From Gammaproteobacteria bacterium RIFCSPHIGHO2_02_FULL_42_43 (lineage in GTDB: Bacteria > Pseudomonadota > Gammaproteobacteria > Coxiellales > Coxiellaceae), in contig MGXR01000018.1 of NCBI GenBank assembly GCA_001801425.1, positions 13,742 to 77,741 of the forward strand: a stretch of 64,000 bases of DNA, given 5' to 3'. Every line of letters begins with the position of its first letter. Position 1 is the stretch's first letter. The notes beneath the pieces were generated by a model. It did no database searches, had not been told where the DNA came from, and saw nothing but the letters and a program-made list of their open reading frames with translations. The position numbers were made by a program, and so were the translations under genes. This document shows, piece by piece, positions 54,276-62,825 of this stretch.

Positions 54276-55451
54276 TTAAGTAACAGATGATGTAGGATAT
54301 GCCCATCGCAATATCCAATATCCTAAAAATCCAGAAATCAACGATCCTGCGATAACGCCTACGCGCACAAAGGTGGCGTAAGGCATCACGGAATGAAACG
54401 CCAGTGTACCAATGAATAAGCTCATCGTAAAACCAACACCTGCTGCCAAACTTAATCCATACAATCCAAAACCAGTCACACCTTGCGGCAATCGCGCAAT
54501 TCGCAAACGCACCGCTAACATCGATACACCCCAAATGCCCAATTGTTTTCCTAAAAATAATCCCGCGGCAATGCCAACTGGAATAGAAGTTGCCAATTGC
54601 TCCCATCCAAATCCCGTCAGTGAAACACCAGCGTTAGCAAATGCAAATAACGGCAAAACACCAAACGCAACCCAAGGGTGCAAACGATGCTCCAGTGTGC
54701 GCAACAATGATTTGGTAGATTCAGGGCTCTTCATCGGAATGGTAAACGCTAAAATAATTCCCGCGAGTGTTGCGTGAATACCCGACTTCAACAAACACAT
54801 CCACAAAATAATACCGACAATGAAATATGCCGCCGGTCTTTGCACATCTAAATAATTCATCAGCAGCAATACAACAATTAAACCCAATGCACAAAGCAGC
54901 ATGTAAGCGGAAATGTGACTGGAATAAAATATCGCCATCACAATGATGGCGCCAATGTCATCAAAAATGGCGAGTGCCGTTAAAAATATTTTGAGGCCAA
55001 CTGGAATGCGTGAACCCAATAACGTTAAAATCGCGAGAGAAAATGCGGTGTCTGTTGCAGTGGGTATCGCCCAGCCTTGTATCGCAACCGGATGATGCCA
55101 ATTGATCGCTGCATAAATAATTGCGGGAAATAGCATACCACCAAAAGCCGCGATCGCAGGCAACGTTGCTTTTGAAATGGAATTCAATTCACCTTCCATC
55201 ATTTCACGCTTGATTTCAAGGCCAACCAGCAAAAAGAAAATTGACATGAATCCGTCGTTCACCCATAACAATAACGGTTTGCTCAATTGAAATTGACCGA
55301 TGGAAAAACTAATAATGGTTTTGAAAAATGCTTCGTAACCTGCGGCAAACGGCGTATTGTCTACCAAAATAGCCAGCACTGCGGTCAGAAATAATATCGT
55401 ACCCGCCGCCGATTCTAATTTGATAAATTCTCGAATCAACCGAAACGGCAT
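54276..55451 (-). CDS. nhaA: Na+/H+ antiporter NhaA
   Basis: 391 residues, about twelve transmembrane helices. Conserved ion-binding pair in TALAIFDDIGAIIVMAIF; INDGFMSIFFLLVGLEIKRE-like segment (WVNDGFMSIFFLLVGLEIKR) and WAIPTATDTAFSLA are also diagnostic. It exports sodium in exchange for protons, important for pH and salt homeostasis. Confidence 0.98.
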   Translation of the reverse strand: MPFRLIREFIKLESAAGTILFLTAVLAILVDNTPFAAGYEAFFKTIISFSIGQFQLSKPLLLWVNDGFMSIFFLLVGLEIKREMMEGELNSISKATLPAIAAFGGMLFPAIIYAAINWHHPVAIQGWAIPTATDTAFSLAILTLLGSRIPVGLKIFLTALAIFDDIGAIIVMAIFYSSHISAYMLLCALGLIVVLLLMNYLDVQRPAAYFIVGIILWMCLLKSGIHATLAGIILAFTIPMKSPESTKSLLRTLEHRLHPWVAFGVLPLFAFANAGVSLTGFGWEQLATSIPVGIAAGLFLGKQLGIWGVSMLAVRLRIARLPQGVTGFGLYGLSLAAGVGFTMSLFIGTLAFHSVMPYATFVRVGVIAGSLISGFLGYWILRWAYPTSSVT

Positions 55452-55466
55452 GGCCCACCCTCAAAC

Positions 55467-55491
55467 GAAAAAGCCCTTATGAAAAGGGCTT
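55467..55491 (-). terminator. Rho-independent terminator between the small membrane gene and nhaA
   Basis: On the minus strand AAGCCCTTTTCATAAGGGCT is followed by TTTTTCG: an 8-bp stem with a T run. It lies about 20 bp after the stop of the 55510-55806 gene and before nhaA, so nhaA needs its own start signals. Confidence 0.85.
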
Positions 55492-55509
55492 CGTTAACGA
55501 ACGAAAACG

Positions 55510-55806
55510 TTAGTCGCAGGAAGAATCACAAGAACCTGCGGGACAAAAGCATTTGCAAGTTTCGTTGTAAACCCATACCGCCAGCAGTGCAAACACGAAA
55601 GAATCTAAGAATCCCCAGAGAAGTCCCCAGAAACCACCAACCAATGTAGCCGCATAGTTGAAAAACACGCTGCTCATCAATTGAATCAGCGGCAGACCAT
55701 AACCCCAGCGCGCGCCCATCCAAGCGAGTAACATCCAACCTATACCTGCAAGCAAACCCCATGCGAACCCAAAGCTCACTGGGTAAATTTTACCGTACTT
55801 GACCAT
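55510..55806 (-). CDS. Small two-helix membrane protein (holin-family-like)
   Basis: 98 residues from the ATG at 55806. Two hydrophobic segments are rich in Gly and Trp (FGFAWGLLAGIGWMLLAWMG and TLVGGFWGLLWGFLDSFVFA). The tail has a short Cys cluster (CKCFCPAGSCDSSC). This resembles the small 'bacteriophage holin family' membrane proteins reported in Legionella-like genomes. Its role is unknown, and there is no phage context. It has a good promoter at 55867-55895 and its own terminator. Confidence 0.78.
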   Translation of the reverse strand: MVKYGKIYPVSFGFAWGLLAGIGWMLLAWMGARWGYGLPLIQLMSSVFFNYAATLVGGFWGLLWGFLDSFVFALLAVWVYNETCKCFCPAGSCDSSCD

Positions 55807-55866
55807 AATCGCTCTCCTTTGCATCGATAACTCATTAATTCTGGGCCAGTTCCTGACCCAGAGTTG

Positions 55867-55895
55867 ATTATACTCAATATTCAGCCATCGGCCAA
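55867..55895 (-). promoter_or_regulatory. Sigma70-type promoter of the small membrane gene
   Basis: On the minus strand TTGGCC (55890-55895), 17 bp, TATAAT (55867-55872). A small hairpin (ctggg/cccag) lies in the leader at about 55840-55862. A divergent weaker plus-strand promoter for rpsU (TTGAAA at 55901-55906 and GATAAC at 55923-55928) is also possible. Confidence 0.6.
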
Positions 55896-55982
55896 ATCTG
55901 TTGAAAAACCCCGTTGCATTTCGATAACAAAAGCATTAACATGGCCCCTCCCTAACCATTTTGTAAGGACAAAAAGAGCAAC

Positions 55983-56207
55983 ATGCCAATCGTAAATATT
56001 CAAGAAACTGGATCATTTGACGTCGCACTGCGCCGGTTCAAACGGGCTTGCGAAAAAGCAGGTATCCCAACCAAATTGCGACAACTCGAATTCTATGAAA
56101 AACCCACGTCTAAGCGCAAGCGCAAACATGCCGCTGCCGTAAAGCGTTTTGCTAAAAAGCTCCAAAAAGAGCAAGAAACCCTCGAAAGAGAACGTATTCG
56201 GAGTTAA
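55983..56207 (+). CDS. rpsU: 30S ribosomal protein S21
   Basis: 74 residues, basic. [18 protein letters not shown] and the later [20 protein letters not shown] are typical of S21. Required for initiation on natural mRNAs. Followed 20 bp later by yqeY, a usual neighbour in this lineage instead of dnaG. Confidence 0.97.
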   Translation: MPIVNIQETGSFDVALRRFKRACEKAGIPTKLRQLEFYEKPTSKRKRKHAAAVKRFAKKLQKEQETLERERIRS

Positions 56208-56227
56208 TTCTTCAAGGATCAATGGTC

Positions 56228-56677
56228 ATGGTTGATACACTCAAATCTCGTATTCAAGAAGACATGAAATCAGCGATGCGTGCCAAAGAGGTTTTGCGCT
56301 TAGGCACCATTCGCCTGCTCATGGCGGCCGTCAAACAACGCGAGATTGACGAGCAAATTACGCTGCAAGACGCCGATATTCTGAACGTGATTAATAAAAT
56401 GATCAAACAACGACGCGAATCCATCGAGCAGTTTCAAAAAGCAAGCCGCACCGAGCTTGCCGACAAAGAACAACAAGAAATCACGGTGCTCACCACTTAT
56501 TTGCCAGAACAAATGACTGATGCGCAAATCGAAGCACTAGTGAGTGAGGCCATCAAAACCACCAAAGCCACCACCATCAAAGACATGGGCGCTATCATGG
56601 GAATCATCAAACCTAAAGCGCAAGGTCGCGCCGACATGGCCAAGGTTAGTACGCTGATTAAAAAGCAGTTGTCATAA
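56228..56677 (+). CDS. yqeY: GatB/YqeY domain protein
   Basis: 149 residues from the ATG at 56228 (AAGGA nine bases upstream); an ATG two codons earlier is possible. It is recognised by LKSRIQEDMKSAMRAKE, LGTIRLLMAAVKQREID, ITVLTTYLPEQMTDAQIE and MGAIMGIIKPKAQGRADMA. The domain is related to the tRNA-binding tail of GatB amidotransferase; the stand-alone protein has no firm function. Confidence 0.96.
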   Translation: MVDTLKSRIQEDMKSAMRAKEVLRLGTIRLLMAAVKQREIDEQITLQDADILNVINKMIKQRRESIEQFQKASRTELADKEQQEITVLTTYLPEQMTDAQIEALVSEAIKTTKATTIKDMGAIMGIIKPKAQGRADMAKVSTLIKKQLS

Positions 56678-56689
56678 AGAAATGTAAAC

Positions 56690-56720
56690 AATCGGGGGCG
56701 CGAACGTCAGAGAACGGTTT
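56690..56720. repeat. Single arm of palindromic family C
   Basis: This region (core cgcgaacgtcag, then agaacggttttt) matches the right arm of the 915-1022 element with a few differences. It lies between yqeY and the XRE gene, ending two bases before the XRE stop codon. Confidence 0.6.
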
Positions 56721-56721
56721 T

Positions 56722-57033
56722 TTACGCTGCAAGCAGAGCAATACCATAGTGATCAACTAAGCTCAGTAATTTCAATGCGATTCCATTCGGTTTTTTTTGT
56801 CCCTGCTCCCATTTTTGCACTGTTGAAGGTGTAGTATTTAAATATGCAGCAAAAACAGCCTGACTGACAGCAAAACGTTTTCGAATTTTTTTGATTTGAG
56901 CAGGTGAATATTTTTTAATTTTCGGCAAACACTTTGCCTCAAAATCACGCATTGTTTTTGCATCCATCACACCCGCTTGATGCAAATCTTTCGCTGTTTC
57001 AAAAATAACTTCAGTTAAACTTTTTCCCATCAT
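56722..57033 (-). CDS. XRE-family antitoxin (NadS/HigA-like)
   Basis: 103 residues from the ATG at 57033; 57030 and 57045 are also possible. The C-terminal helix-turn-helix is RKRFAVSQAVFAAYLNTTPS followed by TVQKWEQGQKKPNGIA, as in NadS-type antitoxins. It should repress the operon through the gcactaagtgc palindrome at 57270. Its toxin partner upstream is internally deleted, so it may now be an orphan repressor. Confidence 0.9.
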   Translation of the reverse strand: MMGKSLTEVIFETAKDLHQAGVMDAKTMRDFEAKCLPKIKKYSPAQIKKIRKRFAVSQAVFAAYLNTTPSTVQKWEQGQKKPNGIALKLLSLVDHYGIALLAA

Positions 57034-57247
57034 AATGCACCTCAATTAAACGACCCGACAATATCAGCTTATCAAGTGTCTGCTCAGAATAACTCAAGAC
57101 TTCTTTTGCAAAATCTCGCGCCAATAATAATTCATCGCTGTCAATATTTTCCTTTTCATTTTTCGCATAACCAAATATAAAAAACGCATGCACAGAAACT
57201 TGGTAGATCAAAATAGTTCGTGCACCTCCTCTTTTAAAGATGCGCAT
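57011..57247 (-). pseudogene. Internally deleted RelE/HigB-type toxin
   Basis: 78 residues. MRIFK is the usual N-terminus of this roughly 115-residue toxin group. It is joined directly to RGGARTILIYQVSVHAFFIFGYAKNE, which matches the second half (GGYRT...aFFvYGFAKNe). About 40-50 residues covering the first helices are missing, with the frame kept. The C-terminal overlap with the antitoxin gene is retained. Toxicity is unlikely. Confidence 0.7.
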
Positions 57248-57263
57248 CCATCCACCATTCTAA

Positions 57264-57292
57264 ATTATAGCACTAAGTGCGATAATTTAAAC
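57264..57292 (-). promoter_or_regulatory. Promoter and palindrome upstream of the decayed toxin-antitoxin pair
   Basis: On the minus strand TATAAT (57264-57269) with a poor -35 (GTTTAA, 57287-57292). The palindrome gcactaagtgc (57270-57280) lies in the spacer, a typical operator position. Confidence 0.5.
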
Positions 57293-57356
57293 ACATCAAA
57301 ATAACAATGTTAATCATTAAATAATCAATTCTCTGTACACGACAAAAAAATTACCG

Positions 57357-57452
57357 CGTCATTTCGGAAATTTTTGTACTCAAAAATTATCCGGAATCCA
57401 GTGTTTTTCTCCTAGATTCCGGATAATTGCTAGCGCAATTTCCGGGATGACG
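57357..57452. repeat. Nested palindromic repeat upstream of the giant gene
   Basis: The outer arms 57357-57373 and 57437-57452 (cgtcat...ggaaatt) and a perfect inner 13-bp pair attatccggaatc (57386-57398) and gattccggataat (57415-57427) form a nested hairpin. The gap 57248-57575 otherwise holds the promoter of the minus-strand toxin-antitoxin pair and the Shine-Dalgarno (GGAG) of the giant gene. Confidence 0.75.
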
Positions 57453-57575
57453 AGTGCTTTTTAAATTTCATCGTGCACAGAGTAATCAATTAAATTCACC
57501 CGCTCTTTTCAGTCTACCTTAACTTTCATTGTCTATACTTGAGTCTACTTGAAAATCCGAAACTTCGGAGAATAG

Positions 57576-60500
57576 ATGCATAACCCAATAATCCTTCCAG
57601 AAGGACCGGTTCAACTGAACAAAGCACATCACGATGTGATGTATGCGCTGTATTGCCTAATGGATGTGGATTATCCTGATCAAAGTGGCGAATACGTAAC
57701 TCAAGAATCGTTTCGTGGAAAACCGGTAACACTCTCCATCAGTGACTCATTACAGCAGGTGATGGTGCAATGCCCCAATGGACGAACATATAATCTATCT
57801 TGCGCGCTCAGAAATGCCAATCTTGATTATTTTTTTCTCATACCTGAGCAGCATGAGAAATTACTGCTCGAATTGCAATCTTATTTTCTTAAAAATACTT
57901 CCAAAGAATTATTATTGGCGAATAAACTTAAAAAAAATAAGGACGAACATGCTATTTTTAAAATGGAAGAAATAGCAATCGAAACATACACAACTTCAGA
58001 ATATAGAAAACTCAATTCATTGTTAAGGGGAAATGAAATTGATACGTATGACCAAAAACCGGGGGTACTTAAAAAATTAATTGTCACTGCATTGCTTGGC
58101 ATGAGTGGTGTCAATAAAAATATTCACACAGAAAAACAAGCTAAAAATACTGTTTTAAACCGACTGATCGATGGAAATCTGCCGCGTGGACAAGCATCAG
58201 AAATGTTGATGCGCGCTGGATTGCAGCGCACAACAGGTTTTACAAGCTTTAGCGCAGACACAAAGGGATCACAATATTTTTCTCATCGGCCAATGAAAAT
58301 TGAAATAAAGGATGAAGGAAGTCCAGGATCTCAGTGCTCCATTGTTTCGATATCAACTGCACCTGTGGAAAACGAAACATTATTACCAACAGTGCATCTT
58401 CAATTCAATTCAGAATCGCACTCAGAGAAATTAGATGAAGCTGACCGATCAGTTTTTAAAGCAAAAATTGTTCGGGGTCCGATCACAGAAACCACGGAAC
58501 ACTATTTTTCTGAACTTGCTTTGTGTGAAGCCTATGAAAAACATTTAAAAAATCCATACAAAGATAATAATTCAACGAAGGGCAGCATTCATCGTCCTAA
58601 CCACGCATTAGCGCATCATTGTCGCGTAATGGCTTATATGGACGATATTATCGAGTACTTCAAAAAACACGCTAAAGATGAGGAATTTAAAAAATTCTGT
58701 GAGACGTTGACACATCATGATATTGAAATCATCAAAATATTGCTGGCCTTTTCAAAAACTGGCAGGGAATCAGAAATTGCATTTCCCGACAACCCTACAA
58801 AATATCAAGAATACCAAAATGCATCATGCGATAACATGACACAATTTATGAAAAATTTTTTATCTCCCACTGATTCAGAAATTGATTATTACTATGAAAT
58901 TTTACAGTACATGGGGAACCCTGATTTTTCAACGAAAGCAACTGGAACAACCGATGAAAAACAAAAAAAAATTTTCATTAATCACCTAATCACACTGGCA
59001 CACAAATTAGATTTACCGCGTTGTTATTCAAGCACGCAATGGGAAAGCGCACTAAATCCCTATCAATCAGATGAGACTATGATTCAACTTTCTGAAAAAC
59101 AACGCAGTGATTTTGAAACATTAAAAGAATTGGCAATTTGCGCTATCCTCGAAACAGGTGATGAATCGTTAGTGCATTCATCTCGAGACGTAAAAGACCC
59201 CGCTCAATTTATATCATGCAATAAAAATGTATATTATTGCCTGGATCGCATACAGCTGGCCCACAATATTACTTCTACAGAAACACTGGAAAGAAAAAGA
59301 CAATTGAAAATGATTGATTCTTATTCCCGATACCAAAAAATACATCAAGGTAAAAAATTCAGCGAGCTGAAAAATGTTGATGATCTAATCAGTTATATAT
59401 CTTTCTCAAACCCTGACAATGATGAATTTATAAAAATCGTTAATGAATTTTTTAAAATTCCGGAGAAAAAAAACAATATAAACATGAAATATAAACTACT
59501 CGATAGCGGCCTAAAAATCAGTCAGAAAAAAATTCTTCTTGCTATGATTTCAGAAAATGAAAAAAATCTATTCGCTAATCAATCAAAAGAGAGTGCAAAA
59601 ATAATACTCGACATTATTCTATGCTTGTCTCTCAATGACATAACCAGCACAGATCTTTTTCTAATGATCGAGAAGTATTCTCGCTATGCTATCTCCAATA
59701 CAGTAACCAAACTGCTGAATAGTGGCTTACTTACCGAAGAAAAAATACAATTAATTTTGAAACCGATAATAGAACATCAGGAACTACTGAAAACATTCTA
59801 TACAGATCTCCCGGAGCTTTCTGATCTAACAAAATACACGCTATCTGATGAAAAAAATGCCTTTGATGAACCCACTCAAAAAAATATAAAAAATATTGGG
59901 AAATTATACGAATCTGCTATTGCGATACTCGAATGCGAAAAATACAAAATTACTCCAGAACAATCTATTTTAAAAATTATTTTTCAAAGCAAGAATCAGA
60001 TAGATTTTGTACGCTTCCTTTCACACTGTCATGAAAAAAATATTGAGATAATAAATTCCACCCTACTTCAATATTTTTTAAATCATGACGACCCAGATGA
60101 GCTCTTCTCCGTATGGATTAAATTAAAAAATGTTGTACCAAGCAGCATGAACGACGATCAAATTCTATCTCGGATCACGCGTATCAATTTTCTTTTTTTG
60201 GATGTGGATTTTCTATATTGGAATAAGATTACTTTATCAGAAAATCTTTTTAATTTTTTAATTAAAAATAATTTTAATAATGCAAACAAAATACCTGACT
60301 TAAAGAAACTCTTATTATCTGATGAGCAGATTGAGAGATCCTTGTTAGTGAGCGAGGAAAAATTAAAAAACTGTATATTTTTAACAAAGAAATCAGAATA
60401 TCCCATATCTGAATATAATAAATCACTCTTTTATCGATTGATTAAACATCCAGAACCAGAATTACTTTTCTACGCAATTATTGAGTTCAATAACATGAAA

Positions 60501-61988
60501 ATTGATTTGGAATTAAAAGAAGTCATAAATAAATATCTTGATCATCAGGATGATCCGCTGTATTTTATTAAATTCATGGGATACCTAAATTCTGAAAAAA
60601 TTAACGTAGGAAATATTCTTGAGTCATTATCTCCCAATCAAAAATATAACTGGTTCTATGTTTATAATAATATTAAAACCATAGAGTATGATCCTAAACT
60701 GCCAAATTTGAAACCCTCAGAAAAATCTCAATTGATAGAAGCGCTCACAAAGAAACTTCTCATGCACCCAGAAAATGAAAATCTAAAAGAAATGCTGAAT
60801 ACTTTACTAGAGAAAGGGGTCCGTTTAACACCGGTACTTATAGACTGTCTTGTGACATACACAGATTGCGGTGAAAAAATAACGTCATGCATTGCACAAT
60901 CCTGTATGAATACTGAAGAATTGCTACAATTGAATAAAATATTTTCAGGTCAATATCCATTGCCTGCGGTATATGCAATTCTTTCAATAAAAAAAAATGT
61001 ATGTTTTTCAAATATACAGAAAGCAATGGATATTTTAATTAAAATTCCTTCCGAAAAGATTTCTTGCATTCCTGATAAATTAAATGAGTATCTAAAGGAA
61101 AAAAAATATAATTTTTATTTTTATAAGAATGATGAAGAAATTCTGAATTTTCTTAAATATTACACTTTAACTAATCACCGAATTCACATTCTATATATCT
61201 CTCAAGTTGATATTTCTGATCTAACCACTCAATCTGAAATAGAAAGTTTTATCGACATTCTAGAGATATTAACGTTAAAAAAAATATCTTTTCATCATGC
61301 AAAAAATATTAGAGATTTATGCGCTACTACAAAGATGTCTTCTGGCGATGCAATACAATTAATTGAGAATAAATTTGAAATTCAAGATTTTGAATTGATA
61401 TTTTCTGATCTTTCTAAATCACAATGTCGAGAACTTGTTGAAGCAATGATCAAGATAAAAGATCTACATTTTTCTTGTAAAACTATTCTCAACTTTGCGG
61501 AACATATTAAAAAACTTGATAAGCTCGAACCACTTTTAAACATCCTTCTACAATCACGATTTATTGATGCTTTTATTGGGATAATATTATTAAGACGTAA
61601 CGATCTCTCTTCTCTGAACACTTCCCTGGATCGACTACAAAAAATGGTGATTATAGACGATACAACATTGAGTATTTTAATTAGATCAGAGAATCCGAAA
61701 TGCATTGTCGATTTAATTGAAAATGGAATAAAAAGTAATCCATCTTTTTTTAAAAGTAACGCTGCAGATGCCAATCCTGTTCTTCGAAGCCTAAAAGCGC
61801 AATACGTCAAAAATAATGGCGGACTTCTTGCAGCCAATGGCATTTTTAAAAAGCATGTCATCTTTGAAGGTGTGGTAGAAGAAATGAAAACGCGTGTTGC
61901 ACAAAAGCGAAGAAAAAATATTCCTGAAAGTAAAATTCAAGAAAGCGCTAGTTATAAAACATTAAAAGATCTTGGGATGTTTCTTTGA
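57576..61988 (+). CDS. 1470-residue protein with SidE-like phosphodiesterase signature
   Basis: A single long ORF with GGAG six bases before the ATG. Residues ~335-485 contain RPNHALAHHCRVMAYM (His343, His347, His348), ILLAFSKTGRESEIAF (Glu398, Glu400) and INHLITLAHKLDLPRCY (His470, His476). The order and spacing resemble the His-Glu-His phosphodiesterase domain of Legionella SidE/Dup effectors, which act on phosphoribosyl-ubiquitin. I identify this from memory of the motif, not from a search. No ADP-ribosyltransferase motif is seen. Residues ~500-1470 are helical, Lys/Asn/Ile-rich and AT-rich compared with neighbouring genes, possibly repeats of short helical units. No signal peptide or membrane segment. 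A secreted effector is the favoured reading. Confidence 0.72.
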   Translation: MHNPIILPEGPVQLNKAHHDVMYALYCLMDVDYPDQSGEYVTQESFRGKPVTLSISDSLQQVMVQCPNGRTYNLSCALRNANLDYFFLIPEQHEKLLLELQSYFLKNTSKELLLANKLKKNKDEHAIFKMEEIAIETYTTSEYRKLNSLLRGNEIDTYDQKPGVLKKLIVTALLGMSGVNKNIHTEKQAKNTVLNRLIDGNLPRGQASEMLMRAGLQRTTGFTSFSADTKGSQYFSHRPMKIEIKDEGSPGSQCSIVSISTAPVENETLLPTVHLQFNSESHSEKLDEADRSVFKAKIVRGPITETTEHYFSELALCEAYEKHLKNPYKDNNSTKGSIHRPNHALAHHCRVMAYMDDIIEYFKKHAKDEEFKKFCETLTHHDIEIIKILLAFSKTGRESEIAFPDNPTKYQEYQNASCDNMTQFMKNFLSPTDSEIDYYYEILQYMGNPDFSTKATGTTDEKQKKIFINHLITLAHKLDLPRCYSSTQWESALNPYQSDETMIQLSEKQRSDFETLKELAICAILETGDESLVHSSRDVKDPAQFISCNKNVYYCLDRIQLAHNITSTETLERKRQLKMIDSYSRYQKIHQGKKFSELKNVDDLISYISFSNPDNDEFIKIVNEFFKIPEKKNNINMKYKLLDSGLKISQKKILLAMISENEKNLFANQSKESAKIILDIILCLSLNDITSTDLFLMIEKYSRYAISNTVTKLLNSGLLTEEKIQLILKPIIEHQELLKTFYTDLPELSDLTKYTLSDEKNAFDEPTQKNIKNIGKLYESAIAILECEKYKITPEQSILKIIFQSKNQIDFVRFLSHCHEKNIEIINSTLLQYFLNHDDPDELFSVWIKLKNVVPSSMNDDQILSRITRINFLFLDVDFLYWNKITLSENLFNFLIKNNFNNANKIPDLKKLLLSDEQIERSLLVSEEKLKNCIFLTKKSEYPISEYNKSLFYRLIKHPEPELLFYAIIEFNNMKIDLELKEVINKYLDHQDDPLYFIKFMGYLNSEKINVGNILESLSPNQKYNWFYVYNNIKTIEYDPKLPNLKPSEKSQLIEALTKKLLMHPENENLKEMLNTLLEKGVRLTPVLIDCLVTYTDCGEKITSCIAQSCMNTEELLQLNKIFSGQYPLPAVYAILSIKKNVCFSNIQKAMDILIKIPSEKISCIPDKLNEYLKEKKYNFYFYKNDEEILNFLKYYTLTNHRIHILYISQVDISDLTTQSEIESFIDILEILTLKKISFHHAKNIRDLCATTKMSSGDAIQLIENKFEIQDFELIFSDLSKSQCRELVEAMIKIKDLHFSCKTILNFAEHIKKLDKLEPLLNILLQSRFIDAFIGIILLRRNDLSSLNTSLDRLQKMVIIDDTTLSILIRSENPKCIVDLIENGIKSNPSFFKSNAADANPVLRSLKAQYVKNNGGLLAANGIFKKHVIFEGVVEEMKTRVAQKRRKNIPESKIQESASYKTLKDLGMFL

Positions 61989-61996
61989 TTTTTATA

Positions 61997-62061
61997 CACT
62001 CGCTACCGCTCGTGTCTGTGTCCAAAAATAATAATGGACCTAGACGCGACCGGTAGGGAGC
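61997..62061 (-). repeat. Composite palindromic element (family A), copy 3, inverted
   Basis: Right-arm sequence 61997-62023 and left-arm sequence 62036-62061, reverse complement of the order at 1-75. The left arm codes for the last residues (LPTGRV) and the TAG stop of the SDR gene. It fills most of the 51-bp gap between two convergent genes. Confidence 0.8.
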
Positions 62062-62825
62062 GAGCGCCGCGCCACGCTTGTCACCGACACCTGATCCGTC
62101 GGCAACAAAACGAGTTCGCGAATATTGATATGCGCTGGACGAGTGACGCAATAAAAAATAGCATCGGCCACATCGTCAGGTGTTAACGGTGTAAAACCTT
62201 GATACACTTTTTTCGCACGTTCTGTGTCGCCTTTGAATCGCGCCACGCTAAAATTCGTTTCAACCGCACCCGGATCAACTGATGTCACGCGAATAGACGT
62301 ACCCAGCAAATCTTCACGCAAACCTTCGGTGAGCGCACGCACCGCGTATTTTGTGGCGCAATACACTGCACCTTTTACATAAACATTTCTACCCGAAATA
62401 GAACCAATATTCACGATATGTCCCGTACCTCTTGCAACCATCCCCGGCAAAATAGCGCGAGTCACATACAGCAATCCTTTCACATTGGTGTCAATCATGG
62501 TATCCCAATCATCGACATTACCCTCTTGAATTAAATCTAATCCTGCCGCCAATCCAGCGCTATTCACAACGATATCGATTGTTTGAAATGTTTCTGGAAT
62601 CGCTGCTATTTTTTTTTCAACAGCATTTCGATCACGCACATCCAACTGAAATGAAAAAATATCTGAATGATATTCTGATTTTAATTTTTCAGTTAACTGA
62701 TTCAGTAAATCGATTCGTCGCGCACATAAAACGAGCTTCGCACCTGCGCGCGCAAAATAAGTTGCACACGCAGCACCAATGCCACTTGATGCGCCGGTGA
62801 TTAACACAATTTTATTTTTCAACAT
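62040..62825 (-). CDS. SDR-family NAD(P)-dependent oxidoreductase
   Basis: 261 residues from the ATG at 62825. Rossmann signature TGASSGIGAA (10-19), NSAGLA, catalytic Ser in NIGSISGRN, and the YxxxK motif in YCATKYAVRAL, then DPGAVETNF. Closest in layout to YdfG-like 3-hydroxy acid dehydrogenases (AGLDLIQEGNVDDWDTMIDTN). The substrate is unknown. The start overlaps the ligase gene end by 14 bp, and the C-terminus comes from a palindromic repeat. Confidence 0.92.
   Translation of the reverse strand: MLKNKIVLITGASSGIGAACATYFARAGAKLVLCARRIDLLNQLTEKLKSEYHSDIFSFQLDVRDRNAVEKKIAAIPETFQTIDIVVNSAGLAAGLDLIQEGNVDDWDTMIDTNVKGLLYVTRAILPGMVARGTGHIVNIGSISGRNVYVKGAVYCATKYAVRALTEGLREDLLGTSIRVTSVDPGAVETNFSVARFKGDTERAKKVYQGFTPLTPDDVADAIFYCVTRPAHINIRELVLLPTDQVSVTSVARRSLPTGRV

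Noticed and set aside
55510..55806. Prophage holin
   Set aside because: No lysis or phage genes nearby; neighbours are nhaA and rpsU, so only a family resemblance is stated.
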